Shown in pieces: positions 34,189 to 44,270 of a stretch of 64,000 bases of DNA. The DNA comes from Treponema denticola ATCC 35405 (GTDB taxonomy: Bacteria > Spirochaetota > Spirochaetia > Treponematales > Treponemataceae). The stretch spans positions 1,612,001 through 1,676,000 of the forward strand of contig NC_002967.9 of NCBI RefSeq assembly GCF_000008185.1, in the 5' to 3' direction. Positions within the stretch are counted from its first letter, which is position 1. Every line of letters begins with the position of its first letter. The notes beneath the pieces were generated by a model. It had not been told where the DNA came from, did no database searches, and saw nothing but the letters and a program-made list of their open reading frames with translations. The position numbers and the translations under genes were made by a program.

Positions 34189-34770
34189 TTAAATCATACC
34201 TGCTTTTTCAAAATGTTTTTTAAGAAGCTTTTTCGAGATAAGCGCTCCAATACATCCGCATAGCGCCGTTATAATAAGCATTATTACGGTTATTGTAGGT
34301 GAAACAAGTTTAGTTAACGTTTCCAAATACTCGGCTCCAAACATTTCTTTATATGCATTAAGTGTTTGCTCTGCATAAAATAAAAACGGCACATACATTC
34401 CTCCAAAACTTGCAAGAACACAAAATAGTATATATCCGATTGTCAAGCCTTTATAATTTTCAATTCCTTTTATTCTTGCGATGAGCATTGCAAGAACACC
34501 GCCAATGATGCAGCTGATTATATATGGCGGATAAAAGCCTATAATACTTGTAAGTATACAAAATAATAATATCATCCATGGATTTTTTGTTTTAGCAGGT
34601 ACTAAGAAATAAGCAATTGCTCCGATGATTGCCCAGATAGGCATTGTTAAAAGCATTGTGTATGGCGACATAAATAGAAAAGACAGTATTCTGTACAAAA
34701 TCTGTGAGCATAGAACCATCAATGCCGTAATAATCAAATCTTTAATTTGAAAATTTCTTTTTCCTTCCAT
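34189..34770 (-). CDS. ECF transporter S component, MptD/Trep_Strep family (cluster 1)
   Basis: A 193-residue membrane protein with about six helices, last gene of a six-gene operon. It has the family layout of the Treponema/Streptococcus S components (from memory, TIGR02185): a short basic N-terminus, then helices with SQILYRILSFLFM, PYTMLLTMPIWAIIGAIAYF and SPTITVIMLIITALCGCIGA, ending LISKKLLKKHFEKAG. The last motif resembles INKKFFEKSSKK at the same place in the cluster 2 S component. The S component gives substrate specificity; the substrate is unknown. Confidence 0.82.
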   Translation of the reverse strand: MEGKRNFQIKDLIITALMVLCSQILYRILSFLFMSPYTMLLTMPIWAIIGAIAYFLVPAKTKNPWMILLFCILTSIIGFYPPYIISCIIGGVLAMLIARIKGIENYKGLTIGYILFCVLASFGGMYVPFLFYAEQTLNAYKEMFGAEYLETLTKLVSPTITVIMLIITALCGCIGALISKKLLKKHFEKAGMI

Positions 34771-34784
34771 AAGTTAAGTTCTCC

Positions 34785-35492
34785 TTAAAATTCAATATTT
34801 TTTATTTTCATAACAACAACAGCTGTATAAAAAACAAGCATTATTATCAATAGCAATATATCAAGCATCCCGAAACGAACTTCTCTATAGCTTGTTTTTT
34901 TACCTGAAACACCTAATCCTCGTGTTTCAACGGAAGCGGCTAATTCCGTTGCAGTAGATAACATTCTCATTAAGAACGGTATCAACATCATTTCGTACAT
35001 TTTACATGGATGCTTTAATACACCCAATAGAGAAACATCTATTCCTCTAGTCTTTATTCCTTGTTTAATGCAAACAATGTCTTGTTTTATCGTAGGAAAA
35101 AAACGCAGGATAACCGCTAAAGGAATATTGATATAGTATGGAATTTTCATGTTTTGTAAGGTAGCCAATATTTCCGATATTTCAGCAGTTCTCATCAAGT
35201 TTGTTGCAGCAAATAGTATTGTAACAAAACATAAAAGAAAATAATGTATTGTTGTTGCGATAAATAAAGGACTTATCTCGGCTGCTATAAAAAGCCCGCT
35301 GTATACAAATAGAAATTTAACAGCAGTTTTATTTATCCCGCTCATTATTGCAAAGATAAAGACCGATAAAAAAAGCAATATCTCATATTTTTTACCCGGT
35401 AATGTAAAAACAAAAACACTTACTAATAAAACTTGCAATAATTTAATTCTTGGATCATATTTTATTCCATATCGTTTACAGCGCTTAAACAT
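34785..35492 (-). CDS. ecfT: ECF transporter T component (cluster 1)
   Basis: A 235-residue EcfT with about five hydrophobic segments and the coupling-helix motif region (IKQGIKTRGIDVSLLG, then SATELAASVETRGLGVSG). The two Ala/Glu-Arg-Gly motifs contact the ATPases. Its ATG overlaps the stop of the EcfA gene (TAATG), so subunits are made in step. Confidence 0.87.
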   Translation of the reverse strand: MFKRCKRYGIKYDPRIKLLQVLLVSVFVFTLPGKKYEILLFLSVFIFAIMSGINKTAVKFLFVYSGLFIAAEISPLFIATTIHYFLLCFVTILFAATNLMRTAEISEILATLQNMKIPYYINIPLAVILRFFPTIKQDIVCIKQGIKTRGIDVSLLGVLKHPCKMYEMMLIPFLMRMLSTATELAASVETRGLGVSGKKTSYREVRFGMLDILLLIIMLVFYTAVVVMKIKNIEF

Positions 35493-37000
35493 TACTTTGC
35501 AACCCCATTCCGTAACAAAAAATCTTTTACGGTTCTAAAGTCTCGATTGTTTTTTAAACTGATACTTCCGCCGATTGTACCGTTTGCTATAAAAACGGCT
35601 CTTGTTGCAACTCGGCTAAGAAATTCCAAATCATGGGAAATAACAAAGTTTACGGTTCCTTGTCGGCTCAGAATGTTTATTGCTTTTGAAACTGCTTTCA
35701 TATTTTCGTAATCAAGCCCGGAAGTCGGCTCATCAAAAATAAGAATAGATTTATTTGAAGCCATCGCTGCCGCAATAGTTACCCGCTGCTTCTGACCCCC
35801 TGATAGTGCCCATGGATGCTTTTCTTTATATGCAAAGATATGTAATAATTTCATTATACATTCGATTTTTTGCGTATTCCTTTTGCTGGATAATCCGGAA
35901 CTTACATATAGCTCGGATAAAACAGAATCTGAATATAATTGATAATCAGATTCCTGCATGACAAAATAAACACTTTTATATAATTCTTTTTGTTTTACCT
36001 GTTTGCCGTCAAGGAAAAATCGGCCATGAGCGGATTTTAATAAGCCTGCAATAATTTTCCCTAAAGTAGTTTTACCTTCACCGTTTTGTCCGATAATTGC
36101 AATGGTCTCCCCTGCATAAGCCGTTATATTGATATTGTCTAAAAGCTTCTTAGAATGGTTATATGAAAAAGATAATTTTTTAATTTCAAGTTTTATGTTG
36201 TCGCTTCTCTCATATTCTGTTTTATTTTCCCTATTCAACCCGATTTCTTCTATATTAAATGTTCTCAGTTTATAGTTTGTCAAATCGGCTGTATTCATAT
36301 TTTCAATATCACTTTTACATAATTCTTTAACGATATTTCCGTTACTCATGATAAAACATCTATCACATAAGTTTTTTAAATAAAATAAGCGATGTTCCGA
36401 AACAATAACCGTATGTCCTGCTTCTTTCAGCTTCCGTATCATTTCTTGTAACTGCATAATTGCATGAATATCCAAGTTGGCAGATGGCTCATCAAAAACA
36501 TATATGTTAGGATTTAAAGTTTTTGCAGCAATAATAGCAATCTTTTGTTTTTCTCCGCTTGACAAAGAGAACATATCTCTATTCATAAGGCATTTAGCGT
36601 CAAAATCATAAAACGCATTGTCAACGCCCTTTATCATTTCGGCTCTCTCTATTCCGTAATTTTCACAAGCAAATGCCGCTTCTGCCGTGGTGTTTGTTGT
36701 AAAAAATTGACTCCTCGGATTTTGAAATATGGAAGCAATGTTTCTGCCGAGCTCTCCTACAGAAGTAGTTTTTGTGTCTTTACCAAGAATTTTCACACAT
36801 CCTGTCAAACTGCCTTCAAAAAAATGAGGTATTAAACCGTTTATCAACCTCATAATAGTTGTTTTTCCGCAGCCGGATTGTCCTGTGAGGACAATACATT
36901 CTCCTTCTTCTATTTTAAGATTGATATGCTTTAAAGAACCCTCTGTTTGTGTTCCATAGCTAAAACTTACATCATCAAAATCAACAATACTATCTGCCAT
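35492..37000 (-). CDS. ecfA: ECF transporter fused double ATPase (cluster 1)
   Basis: A 502-residue protein with two ABC domains in one chain, replacing separate EcfA1 and EcfA2. Domain 1: Walker A GQSGCGKTT, signature LSSGEKQ, Walker B VFDEPSANLD. Domain 2: GQNGEGKTT, LSGGQKQRVTI, IFDEPTSGLD. It powers uptake with the T and S components encoded just downstream. It matches the cluster 2 double ATPase in order and motifs throughout. Confidence 0.9.
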   Translation of the reverse strand: MADSIVDFDDVSFSYGTQTEGSLKHINLKIEEGECIVLTGQSGCGKTTIMRLINGLIPHFFEGSLTGCVKILGKDTKTTSVGELGRNIASIFQNPRSQFFTTNTTAEAAFACENYGIERAEMIKGVDNAFYDFDAKCLMNRDMFSLSSGEKQKIAIIAAKTLNPNIYVFDEPSANLDIHAIMQLQEMIRKLKEAGHTVIVSEHRLFYLKNLCDRCFIMSNGNIVKELCKSDIENMNTADLTNYKLRTFNIEEIGLNRENKTEYERSDNIKLEIKKLSFSYNHSKKLLDNINITAYAGETIAIIGQNGEGKTTLGKIIAGLLKSAHGRFFLDGKQVKQKELYKSVYFVMQESDYQLYSDSVLSELYVSSGLSSKRNTQKIECIMKLLHIFAYKEKHPWALSGGQKQRVTIAAAMASNKSILIFDEPTSGLDYENMKAVSKAINILSRQGTVNFVISHDLEFLSRVATRAVFIANGTIGGSISLKNNRDFRTVKDFLLRNGVAK

Positions 37001-37009
37001 TCAATTATC

Positions 37010-38734
37010 CTATATATGCCAGCCGATGGATTTTTCGCGTATTTCGATAAAATGCTTGTAAATTCCTTCTTGCTTAATCAACTCTTTATGACTTCCCTGC
37101 TGCACAACTCTGCCTTTATCTATAACGATAATATGATCAGCTTCTCTAACGGTAGATAATCTATGAGCAATACTTATAAACGTCTTATTTTTTGTTAACT
37201 CCCGTATCGCACTGATTAATAAATGCTCATTTTCAGGATCAACGCTCGAAGTTGCTTCATCAAGAATAATAATCGGAGCATCTTTAAGAATTGCCCGTGC
37301 AATGGATATTCTTTGTTTTTCTCCTCCTGATAAGGTAGAACCGCCCTCGCCGATAAGGGTGCGGTATCCATCCGGAAAGTTCATAATAAAATCATGACAA
37401 CAGGCTCTTTTGCACGCTGCTATAACCTCTTCATGAGAAGCATTCGGATTTCCGAATTTTATATTGTTTTCAATCGTATCGTTAAACAAATAAACTTTTT
37501 GAAAAACCATACTGATGTTTTTTAATAAACTTTCGGAAGTAAAGTCTTTTACATTCCTTCCGCCGATCAGCACTTCGCCTTTTTTTACATCCCAAAACCG
37601 CGCTATTAAATTACACAATGTTGTTTTACCCGAACCGGAAGCGCCTACAATCGCTAAGCTGCTTTTTGAGTTTACTTTTAAATTGACATCTTTTAAGATT
37701 GTCCTTTCGTTATAGCCGAAGTCAACGTTTTTAAACTCTATATCATAGGAGTTTATAGTTATATCCTTTCCATTTTCATCTAAAGAAGGAATGTCGGAAA
37801 TATATTCCAATCGATCCAATTGTGTTGCTAACATTTTGCTTAAAAATGCCCCGTTGTTTATTAACTCCAATTCCATAAATATCAAAAATGCGGATACAAT
37901 AAACATAAGTGTATACGAAAGCGGAATACTATGATGTAAATACAAGATCACTGCAACAAATACTAACACGCAGCTTGCAATTTTATAAATCATCTCATAC
38001 AGCTTCATAACTAATGCGGTAGCTTCCGTAACAGCTATATCAACGCTACACTTTTTAGAAAAAGCTTCTTCAATCTTATCTTTACCTTCTTTTCCTTTTT
38101 TAAACGAACGAAGCACAGAAATGCCTCTGATGTATTCGATAGCATGAGTAACTAACTGCTCTTGCGCCTCCTGCATAACCGATGAATAGTTTTCGGCTTG
38201 TTTTGCAATCAACCCTAATACTGCAACCCCTAAAATAATAGCCGTCAAAGATATCAGCCCTACCGGATAACAAAATATCAAGAGCATAACTGTCATACTG
38301 AACGCATGAAAAAATCCGCCTACAATAAAGTTCACTGCAAGCATAGCCATTGCCTCTAAATCGGAAATAGTCGTCGTTAAGATGGTTTGAATTGTTCCTA
38401 AATTTTTTTCCGAAAAATACCCCATCGGTGCTTTTTTTAATTTTTCTCCTATTTCAATTCTTTTGTCTCTAAAAATCTCATAGCCTGATGCACTTAGGTT
38501 TCTATCACACAAATATTGAAAGATAAACCTCCCCAATATACTTATTCCTACAATTAAAACAGCCTGCAAAATAATGAGCATATTTAATTTTTCAAGGTTT
38601 ATCAGGATAAATAAAACCGAAAACAGCATAAACGAAGCAAAAAAAGATTTAAATGCGCCGAAAATAAGACCTCGAATTACATTTGAACGGTATTCGCCTG
38701 ATATTTCTAATATTCTTCTTACAATGTTAAACAT
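37010..38734 (-). CDS. ABC transporter, fused membrane and ATPase domains (half B)
   Basis: A 574-residue exporter-type half transporter: six helices in residues 1-310, then an ABC domain with GASGSGKTT, LSGGEKQRISIARAIL and ILDEATSSVDPENE. The catalytic Glu, H-loop (SIAHRLST) and signature are intact. It is paired with the upstream half (adjacent stop and start) as a heterodimer. Exporter-fold pairs of this type next to import systems include siderophore importers such as YbtPQ/IrtAB, so direction of transport is open. Confidence 0.88.
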   Translation of the reverse strand: MFNIVRRILEISGEYRSNVIRGLIFGAFKSFFASFMLFSVLFILINLEKLNMLIILQAVLIVGISILGRFIFQYLCDRNLSASGYEIFRDKRIEIGEKLKKAPMGYFSEKNLGTIQTILTTTISDLEAMAMLAVNFIVGGFFHAFSMTVMLLIFCYPVGLISLTAIILGVAVLGLIAKQAENYSSVMQEAQEQLVTHAIEYIRGISVLRSFKKGKEGKDKIEEAFSKKCSVDIAVTEATALVMKLYEMIYKIASCVLVFVAVILYLHHSIPLSYTLMFIVSAFLIFMELELINNGAFLSKMLATQLDRLEYISDIPSLDENGKDITINSYDIEFKNVDFGYNERTILKDVNLKVNSKSSLAIVGASGSGKTTLCNLIARFWDVKKGEVLIGGRNVKDFTSESLLKNISMVFQKVYLFNDTIENNIKFGNPNASHEEVIAACKRACCHDFIMNFPDGYRTLIGEGGSTLSGGEKQRISIARAILKDAPIIILDEATSSVDPENEHLLISAIRELTKNKTFISIAHRLSTVREADHIIVIDKGRVVQQGSHKELIKQEGIYKHFIEIREKSIGWHI

Positions 38735-40486
38735 TTATTGTTCTTCCTTATCTTCATCTACTCCGCCGACATATTTATTCCATAATGAGGTATATACACC
38801 GTGTTGATTTAAAAGCTCATCATGAATACCGCTTTCAACAATCTCTCCGTTTTTCATAACTAAAATAGTATCGGCATGTGTAATTGTTGAAAGTCGATGA
38901 GCCACAACAATAAGCGTTTTACCTTTTATAAGATTATTGATTGCGGTTTGAATTAAATATTCATTTTCCGGATCGGCAAAAGCGGTCGCTTCATCTAAAA
39001 TGATGACCTTAGATTGTTTTAATATTGCGCGTGCAATAGTAATGCGCTGGCGCTCTCCGCCGGAAAGCTCTCCTCCTCCGTCTCCGACTTTTGTATCATA
39101 GCCGTCTTTCAATTCCATAATAAAATTATGGCAAGAGGCTGCTTTTGCCGCCTCAATAATTTCTTCATCGCTTGCATTGGGCTTTCCTATTTTGATGTTT
39201 TCTTTTATGCTTGTATTAAATAAAAAAGTATCTTGGGCCACATAGCTTATTTCACCGGTAAGCTGCTCAAATGGTATTTCTGATATTTTTTTGCCGCCGT
39301 AAAAGATATGCCCTTTTGTAGGATCCCAAAAACCGGCCATTAATTTAGCAATAGTTGATTTACCGGATCCGGAGCAGCCTACCAGAGCCGTTACCGTATT
39401 CGGTTTTAGTTCAAAGCTGATATTTTTTACTGCCAATTCCGTATCATACGCAAAGGAAACATTTTCAAAACGGTATAACGTATTATCAAATGTTACTTTT
39501 TCTTTCGGTCTTATAAGCTCATCTTTTAACAAAAACAATTCTATCATGCCTAAACTTGCCTTTACCATATTGAATTGCTCGGAATACTTTCCTACTTTTA
39601 TAAAATGCGCTATAAAACTGATAGGTAAAATAATGCAAACGATAAAATTTGACAAAGTTATTTGCCCGTTCATATATAAATAGGCTCCGACCGGTAAAGT
39701 ACCGAGCAGGGTTGAAGGCGTAACTGCCTGAATAAACGCAGACCAAAACCAACTTTGCTTCCACCAACTCAAGGTACTGTTGTGAAAAAAATCTATTGCA
39801 TTACTGAATTTTTCATAAGAAGCAGTACTTTGATTAAATGCTTTGATAACTTCTATTCCGTTTACATATTCAACCAAGGTACTATTCATATCATTTTGCG
39901 CTTTTGCATATGTCTTACTTCTTATCTGATAATCTTTCATCATGCCGATATATCCGAGCATACCTAAGGGAATGGTAAGCAAGGAAGCAAAGCCCATTCT
40001 ATAATCCAAGACAAAAATCAAAATCAAAAAAAATGCAGGGGATATCACACTAGATGTTATTTCCGGCATAAAGTGAGCCATAGAATCTTCAAGTTTTGAT
40101 ACTGTATCGACCATTATGTTTTTAAATGTGCCTATTGGTGTGTCAATCATTACTCCCATGGGTACCGATAACATTTTTTCCGCAATGTTACTTCTTATGT
40201 TTTTTAAAATATGATAGGTTGCCTTATGTGAAATAACCGTTGAATATAATGTAAAAGTGCCTTTCAATATTTGTCCTAATAAGGCTATCAACGTTATGTA
40301 TATAACGGTCTTAAACGTTGCTTTATATAGATAGATTTTTTCTATCAGTTTTGCTATAGCAATAAATGGAACCATTCCAAACAGTTCTCCTATAATTGCC
40401 CAAAAAATTGATTTATATAAATCGGCTTTTTTATTTCCCGCATATCTTAGTAGAGATGAGACCACATTGCTTTGTTTATTATTCAT
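38735..40486 (-). CDS. ABC transporter, fused membrane and ATPase domains (half A)
   Basis: A 583-residue partner of the next gene, with six N-terminal helices and an ABC domain (GCSGSGKST, LSGGERQRITIARAIL, ILDEATAFADPENE, VVAHRLST). The DEATAFADPENE box is typical of the YbtP/IrtA-like branch. Its start overlaps the end of the TetR gene by 8 bases and its stop abuts the next gene, so all six genes of the operon are tightly coupled. Confidence 0.88.
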   Translation of the reverse strand: MNNKQSNVVSSLLRYAGNKKADLYKSIFWAIIGELFGMVPFIAIAKLIEKIYLYKATFKTVIYITLIALLGQILKGTFTLYSTVISHKATYHILKNIRSNIAEKMLSVPMGVMIDTPIGTFKNIMVDTVSKLEDSMAHFMPEITSSVISPAFFLILIFVLDYRMGFASLLTIPLGMLGYIGMMKDYQIRSKTYAKAQNDMNSTLVEYVNGIEVIKAFNQSTASYEKFSNAIDFFHNSTLSWWKQSWFWSAFIQAVTPSTLLGTLPVGAYLYMNGQITLSNFIVCIILPISFIAHFIKVGKYSEQFNMVKASLGMIELFLLKDELIRPKEKVTFDNTLYRFENVSFAYDTELAVKNISFELKPNTVTALVGCSGSGKSTIAKLMAGFWDPTKGHIFYGGKKISEIPFEQLTGEISYVAQDTFLFNTSIKENIKIGKPNASDEEIIEAAKAASCHNFIMELKDGYDTKVGDGGGELSGGERQRITIARAILKQSKVIILDEATAFADPENEYLIQTAINNLIKGKTLIVVAHRLSTITHADTILVMKNGEIVESGIHDELLNQHGVYTSLWNKYVGGVDEDKEEQ

Positions 40487-41126
40487 GATATATCCTCAAT
40501 TCATTTAATAAGCCGCCCCAACCATAATATTGAAAAGTAACAATGCTTTTGATGTACCTGCTCACATCATTGTATGGAATAGCGTGAATGATACATTCAC
40601 ATAATGACGTTATATAACCTTTCGTAATGATATGTACCTCAAGTTCTTTAATTTTGGTTGCAGAAGATTTTTTGCCGGCTGTGGCTTGAATGAGCTTCAT
40701 ATTTTTATGCGTATATCTATCTGCAATTTCTTCCGCAAAATTTTCTACCCGTGAACCTTTACTGCAGGCAAGAAGCAGCTTAAACTCATCAAAATGCTCA
40801 TACATATAATCTACAAACCTCATGGTTTCAGAAAATAATGCTTCAATAACAACATTGTCAGTTTCTTCCGATAGCGGCATAGACGCTTTATCAGTACTTC
40901 TAATTTCAACATCCGTTACGATATCTAATGTGTACTCATATACATCTTCAATAAGTGTAAAAAACAGTTCTTCCTTATTCTTAAAGTGACGGTATATTGC
41001 ACCTGTGGTTACATTCGCCGTTTTCGCAATCTCCCCCACCTGTGCTTTTTCAAAACCATTCCGTAAAAACTCTTCTTTAGCGCATTCCAAAATTCTGTTT
41101 TTAGTTATGTCCGAACAATATGACAC
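40479..41126 (-). CDS. TetR-family regulator of ECF cluster 1
   Basis: A 215-residue TetR regulator with a standard N-terminal helix-turn-helix (GFEKAQVGEIAKTANVTTGA, IYRHFKNKEELF) and a helical ligand-binding domain. The start codon is GTG with GGAG upstream. As first gene of the operon it probably represses itself and the transporters through the palindromes over the promoter at 41156-41209. It resembles the TetR of cluster 2 in its HTH (EKAxxxEIxxxAxVTTGAxYxHFKxKExLF), suggesting the two systems share ancestry. Confidence 0.88.
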   Translation of the reverse strand: MSYCSDITKNRILECAKEEFLRNGFEKAQVGEIAKTANVTTGAIYRHFKNKEELFFTLIEDVYEYTLDIVTDVEIRSTDKASMPLSEETDNVVIEALFSETMRFVDYMYEHFDEFKLLLACSKGSRVENFAEEIADRYTHKNMKLIQATAGKKSSATKIKELEVHIITKGYITSLCECIIHAIPYNDVSRYIKSIVTFQYYGWGGLLNELRIYHE

Positions 41127-41155
41127 CGGTCTTCTTCTCCGTATATTTTTAATTT

Positions 41156-41209
41156 GATAATCTAATTATCTTTAATAATTAAATTATCATTTTTTTAAAT
41201 TTAAGTCAA
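41156..41209 (-). promoter_or_regulatory. Promoter and palindromic operator of ECF cluster 1
   Basis: On the minus strand: TTGACT (41209-41204), 17 bases, TAATTT (41186-41181). GATAAT-CTA-ATTATC (41156-41170) and a further ATTATC (41183-41188) make inverted repeats that overlap the -10 box and the start site, a typical TetR operator layout. Confidence 0.65.
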
Positions 41210-41244
41210 GTATCTTTATTATTAAAATGTATATTTTTAGGTTA

Positions 41245-41499
41245 TTACAATAGCTCTTACAATTTCTCTATCATGATCAATATAAGTGAATTCCCACTCG
41301 GTATCTTGTAATTCAATTTCAAGTATATTATTCATAATATGCCTCAATCTTTTATTAAAAGCATTGCTTTTTTAGTGCTTTTGTAGTATTCTTAAGGTTT
41401 TCAGGGGTATCATAAGGAAAAACTATGAATGTATACGATTTAATTGCAGAACATTACAGCGACCTTTTCCCGCTTGAATTAGAGAAGAGTCGAATTTGA
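41245..41499 (+). pseudogene. Truncated duplicate of the Nudix/methyltransferase divergent start region
   Basis: Bases 41245-41478 match 45531-45763 almost perfectly. On the minus strand this is the first ~34 codons of a Nudix gene. On the plus strand it is the promoter (41364-41392) and first ~18 codons of a methyltransferase (MNVYDLIAEHYSDLFPLE from 41425), which then runs into unrelated sequence and stops at 41497-41499. Both are dead fragments. Confidence 0.9.
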
Positions 41500-41500
41500 G

Positions 41501-42958
41501 TTATATTGAAAGTTTCCCCATAAACCCAATAATTTCACCTTCATTTCCGTTTACCGGAATTTTCTTGTATGCGTTTTCACCGAGCAGGAGGGCGGTGTTG
41601 CAGACTTTGAATAAGAGTTCCAAGTCGTGGGTGATGATGAGGACGGAAACTTCTTGAGCGCAGTGTAAGATGAGCTTTGCGATTTCGTCCATGCGTTTGT
41701 AGTCGAGGCCGCTGGTCGGCTCGTCTAAGATGATGATGCGCCTGCCGCTCAAAAATGCCGTTGCAAGGGCGAGCCGCTGCTTTTGTCCGCCTGAAAGTTC
41801 CTGCGGATGGTCAAGCCTTTTTTCCCAAAGGTCAATTGTGCGCAGGTACTCAGCCGCTTGTTGCAAATAGGATTCATCCTTCCGTTTTGAAGAAGGAATA
41901 AGCTCGTTTTCTACCGTATCAAAAAAAATCTGATAGTCAACATCCTGCATCATATAATACGCATTTCTTAAGCGCTGCCGCCGCCGCTTCCCGTAACCGA
42001 TCTGCCCCTTGCAAGACAAAAGCCCGCCTAAAGCTTTGCCGAGTGTGGTCTTTCCTATACCGTTTTTTCCGATAACGGCGGTAATCTCTCCTGCGTGTAC
42101 ATCAAACGAAAGATTTTTGATAAGTTCTCGTCTGCCGATAGAAACGCTCAAACCCTCGATATGCGTAACCGCTTGTTTCGGTACCGAAGGGTTTTCGCAG
42201 ACAAGACTGTCATACCGTATTGCCCTCAGTCCGTACCGCCTGCAATCCTCTGTTGTCAGTTCACCTTTCAAAAAGATTTTTTCGATAGTGCCGTCTTTCA
42301 TGTAGATGAGCTTATCGTACAATTCATTTAAGAAAAATAAACGGTGCTCGGCAATGATAATCGTTTTTCCCATCGCCTTTAAATCCCGTATCATCGCTTG
42401 AAATTGCACAATACCCTCATAGTCGAGATTGGAAGAAGGCTCATCGAAAAAAAGCAGCTTTGTGTCATAGATGAGTGTGGAAGCGATGGCGACCTTTTGT
42501 TTTTGCCCGCCGGAAAGCTCTGAAAGTTTTGCACCTTTAAGCGATTCTATCTGCATCGTTTGAAAAGCAGCATCGGTTTTTTCGCACAGGGTTTGAGAAT
42601 CCATACCGAGATTTTCTCCGGCAAAGGCAACCTCTTCCTCTGCAATGGTAGCAAAAAACTGATCACTCGGATTTTGAAACACATTGCCGATGTACTTTGC
42701 CAATTCGCCCTTTTTATAATCCAAGATGTTCTTCCCTAAAATGCGCACCTCACCGTCGAGTATTCCGCCGTAATGATAGGGAATTAAGCCGTTTAATATC
42801 CGCGTTAAGGTAGTCTTCCCGCAGCCGGAAAAACCCGTAAGCACAACGAGCTCGCCTTCTTCAATGCTCAAATCAATGGCATGGAGCGTGGGACTTTCAT
42901 CATTTTCATAGGTGAAGTTTTTTATTCTTGCTTCTACTATGCCCATACGGATATCCAT
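41501..42958 (-). CDS. ecfA: ECF transporter fused double ATPase (cluster 2)
   Basis: A 485-residue double ABC ATPase. Domain 1: GFSGCGKTT, LSGGQKQKVAI, FFDEPSSNLD. Domain 2: GKNGIGKTT, LSGGQKQRLALATAF, ILDEPTSGLDYKRM. It is the last gene of the operon TetR-S-T-A. Its GC content looks higher than that of cluster 1, suggesting separate acquisition rather than recent duplication. The stop codon lies 1 base from the truncated methyltransferase fragment. Confidence 0.9.
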   Translation of the reverse strand: MDIRMGIVEARIKNFTYENDESPTLHAIDLSIEEGELVVLTGFSGCGKTTLTRILNGLIPYHYGGILDGEVRILGKNILDYKKGELAKYIGNVFQNPSDQFFATIAEEEVAFAGENLGMDSQTLCEKTDAAFQTMQIESLKGAKLSELSGGQKQKVAIASTLIYDTKLLFFDEPSSNLDYEGIVQFQAMIRDLKAMGKTIIIAEHRLFFLNELYDKLIYMKDGTIEKIFLKGELTTEDCRRYGLRAIRYDSLVCENPSVPKQAVTHIEGLSVSIGRRELIKNLSFDVHAGEITAVIGKNGIGKTTLGKALGGLLSCKGQIGYGKRRRQRLRNAYYMMQDVDYQIFFDTVENELIPSSKRKDESYLQQAAEYLRTIDLWEKRLDHPQELSGGQKQRLALATAFLSGRRIIILDEPTSGLDYKRMDEIAKLILHCAQEVSVLIITHDLELLFKVCNTALLLGENAYKKIPVNGNEGEIIGFMGKLSI

Positions 42959-43623
42959 AGTAAAAAAACAGCTGCTAATAAACCCACCGTATCATACCAG
43001 CCGAAGCGCACCGGTTTATAACTCGTCTTTTTTCCTTCGTACTCAATCCCCTTTGCGATTATCGAAGAGGTCAGCGTTTCACTTACATGAAGACATTTAT
43101 AAATAAGGGGAATAAGATAGAGTTCAAACGAACGGATAGGATGTAACAGGCTCAAACGCAAACCCCGCACCTTCATACCGTTTTTTATTTCGTTTAACCG
43201 TGCCGTCATTTCGTCCAAAAAGCGTAAGGCGGTAACCAGTCCTATCGAAAGAGATTGCGGCGCTTTTACCGCACGCAATGCGCTCATAATTTTTAAGGGA
43301 CTGGTTAAAATCAATATCCTTCCGATGTTAAAGATAGGATAGAGCCTTAAAAATAAGGCTATCAATCCTATCAATGCTCCAGTTGTCATTCCTAAATCGA
43401 CATATGCCAAGAGCTTTATCAGCAAAAATAGGCCGATGTAGGCCAAAGCCCTTTTTACGCCTTCCGTGTACGAAAATAAGAACAAAAAAAGAAAGCTCAT
43501 TCCGAGCAGCACATAATACATGGTCTGATTGACAAGAAACACCAAGAATGATGTGAGCAATATAAGTATAAAAAGCGTTATCGGATTCATTGACCATCCT
43601 TGAGTGTTTCTTGCCGGCTTCAT
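42937..43623 (-). CDS. ecfT: ECF transporter T component (cluster 2)
   Basis: A 228-residue EcfT with about five hydrophobic segments and the coupling motifs (LNEIKNGMKVRGLRLSLLHP, then TLTSSIIAKGIEYEGKK). It overlaps the double ATPase gene by 22 bases and the S gene by 1 base (TAATG). The final helices resemble those of the cluster 1 T component, including SYKPVRFG versus SYREVRFG before the last helix. Confidence 0.87.
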   Translation of the reverse strand: MKPARNTQGWSMNPITLFILILLTSFLVFLVNQTMYYVLLGMSFLFLFLFSYTEGVKRALAYIGLFLLIKLLAYVDLGMTTGALIGLIALFLRLYPIFNIGRILILTSPLKIMSALRAVKAPQSLSIGLVTALRFLDEMTARLNEIKNGMKVRGLRLSLLHPIRSFELYLIPLIYKCLHVSETLTSSIIAKGIEYEGKKTSYKPVRFGWYDTVGLLAAVFLLWISVWA

Positions 43624-44201
43624 TATAATACGCTCTTTTTACTGCTCTTTTCAAAGAACTTTTTGTTGATATAGGTACCGAATAAGCCTGCCAAAGATTC
43701 CAAGACGATGTTGCACGCTACCGCTATTGCGATGGCTTTTCCCGTGTAAAACTGAATCATCCACTGAGCCTGTTCACTTGAAATAGACGGAGCGAACTTC
43801 GTAATTCCTTCCGCACCTAATACTTTGACAAATATAATCGGGTGCATTGCAACAATAAACATTGCAGCCGAAAAAGCGATTGAAACTTTTACATTGCTTG
43901 AATAATCGCCGATGATGATTTCGGCAAGCACTGCCGAAACCAAACAAATCGGTATCATTATCCAATAGCCCATAAGGGTATATAACAATCCGTAGATAAG
44001 CCAGAATAAAAATGCCGTCCAGCGGTGTTTTACTTTTTTAGCCGTTATCACAAAAACAGGGCCGACTGCAAAAGCGGCAAATCCTGCAGAAGCGTATAAG
44101 GCTATGGCTCCCAGTGTTCCCGTCAGCATCGAAATTGCCATTCCGATTGCAAACCCGATAACCGTCAACACGGCTATCCGTACAATGTCTTTTAGTTTCA
44201 T
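43623..44201 (-). CDS. ECF transporter S component, MptD/Trep_Strep family (cluster 2)
   Basis: A 192-residue protein with about six helices, including GFAIGMAISMLTGTLGAIAL, ASAGFAAFAVGPVFVITAKK and FLFWLIYGLLYTLMGYW. It ends INKKFFEKSSKK, like its cluster 1 counterpart. GGAGG precedes the ATG. The family is restricted mainly to treponemes, streptococci and relatives, and its substrate is not known. It is the first transporter gene of the cluster 2 operon. Confidence 0.84.
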   Translation of the reverse strand: MKLKDIVRIAVLTVIGFAIGMAISMLTGTLGAIALYASAGFAAFAVGPVFVITAKKVKHRWTAFLFWLIYGLLYTLMGYWIMIPICLVSAVLAEIIIGDYSSNVKVSIAFSAAMFIVAMHPIIFVKVLGAEGITKFAPSISSEQAQWMIQFYTGKAIAIAVACNIVLESLAGLFGTYINKKFFEKSSKKSVL

Positions 44202-44222
44202 AAAAAACCTCCAATATTTTCA

Positions 44223-44241
44223 ATTATAACATTGTTATATT
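44223..44241 (-). promoter_or_regulatory. Operator-like palindrome upstream of cluster 2 S gene
   Basis: ATTATAAC-ATT-GTTATATT. The same pattern (8-base arm, 3-base spacer, GTTATATT) occurs upstream of the TetR gene at 44964-44982, so one TetR protein could control both. Confidence 0.6.
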
Positions 44242-44270
44242 TGAATCTAAAAAAAATAGATTCACTTTCC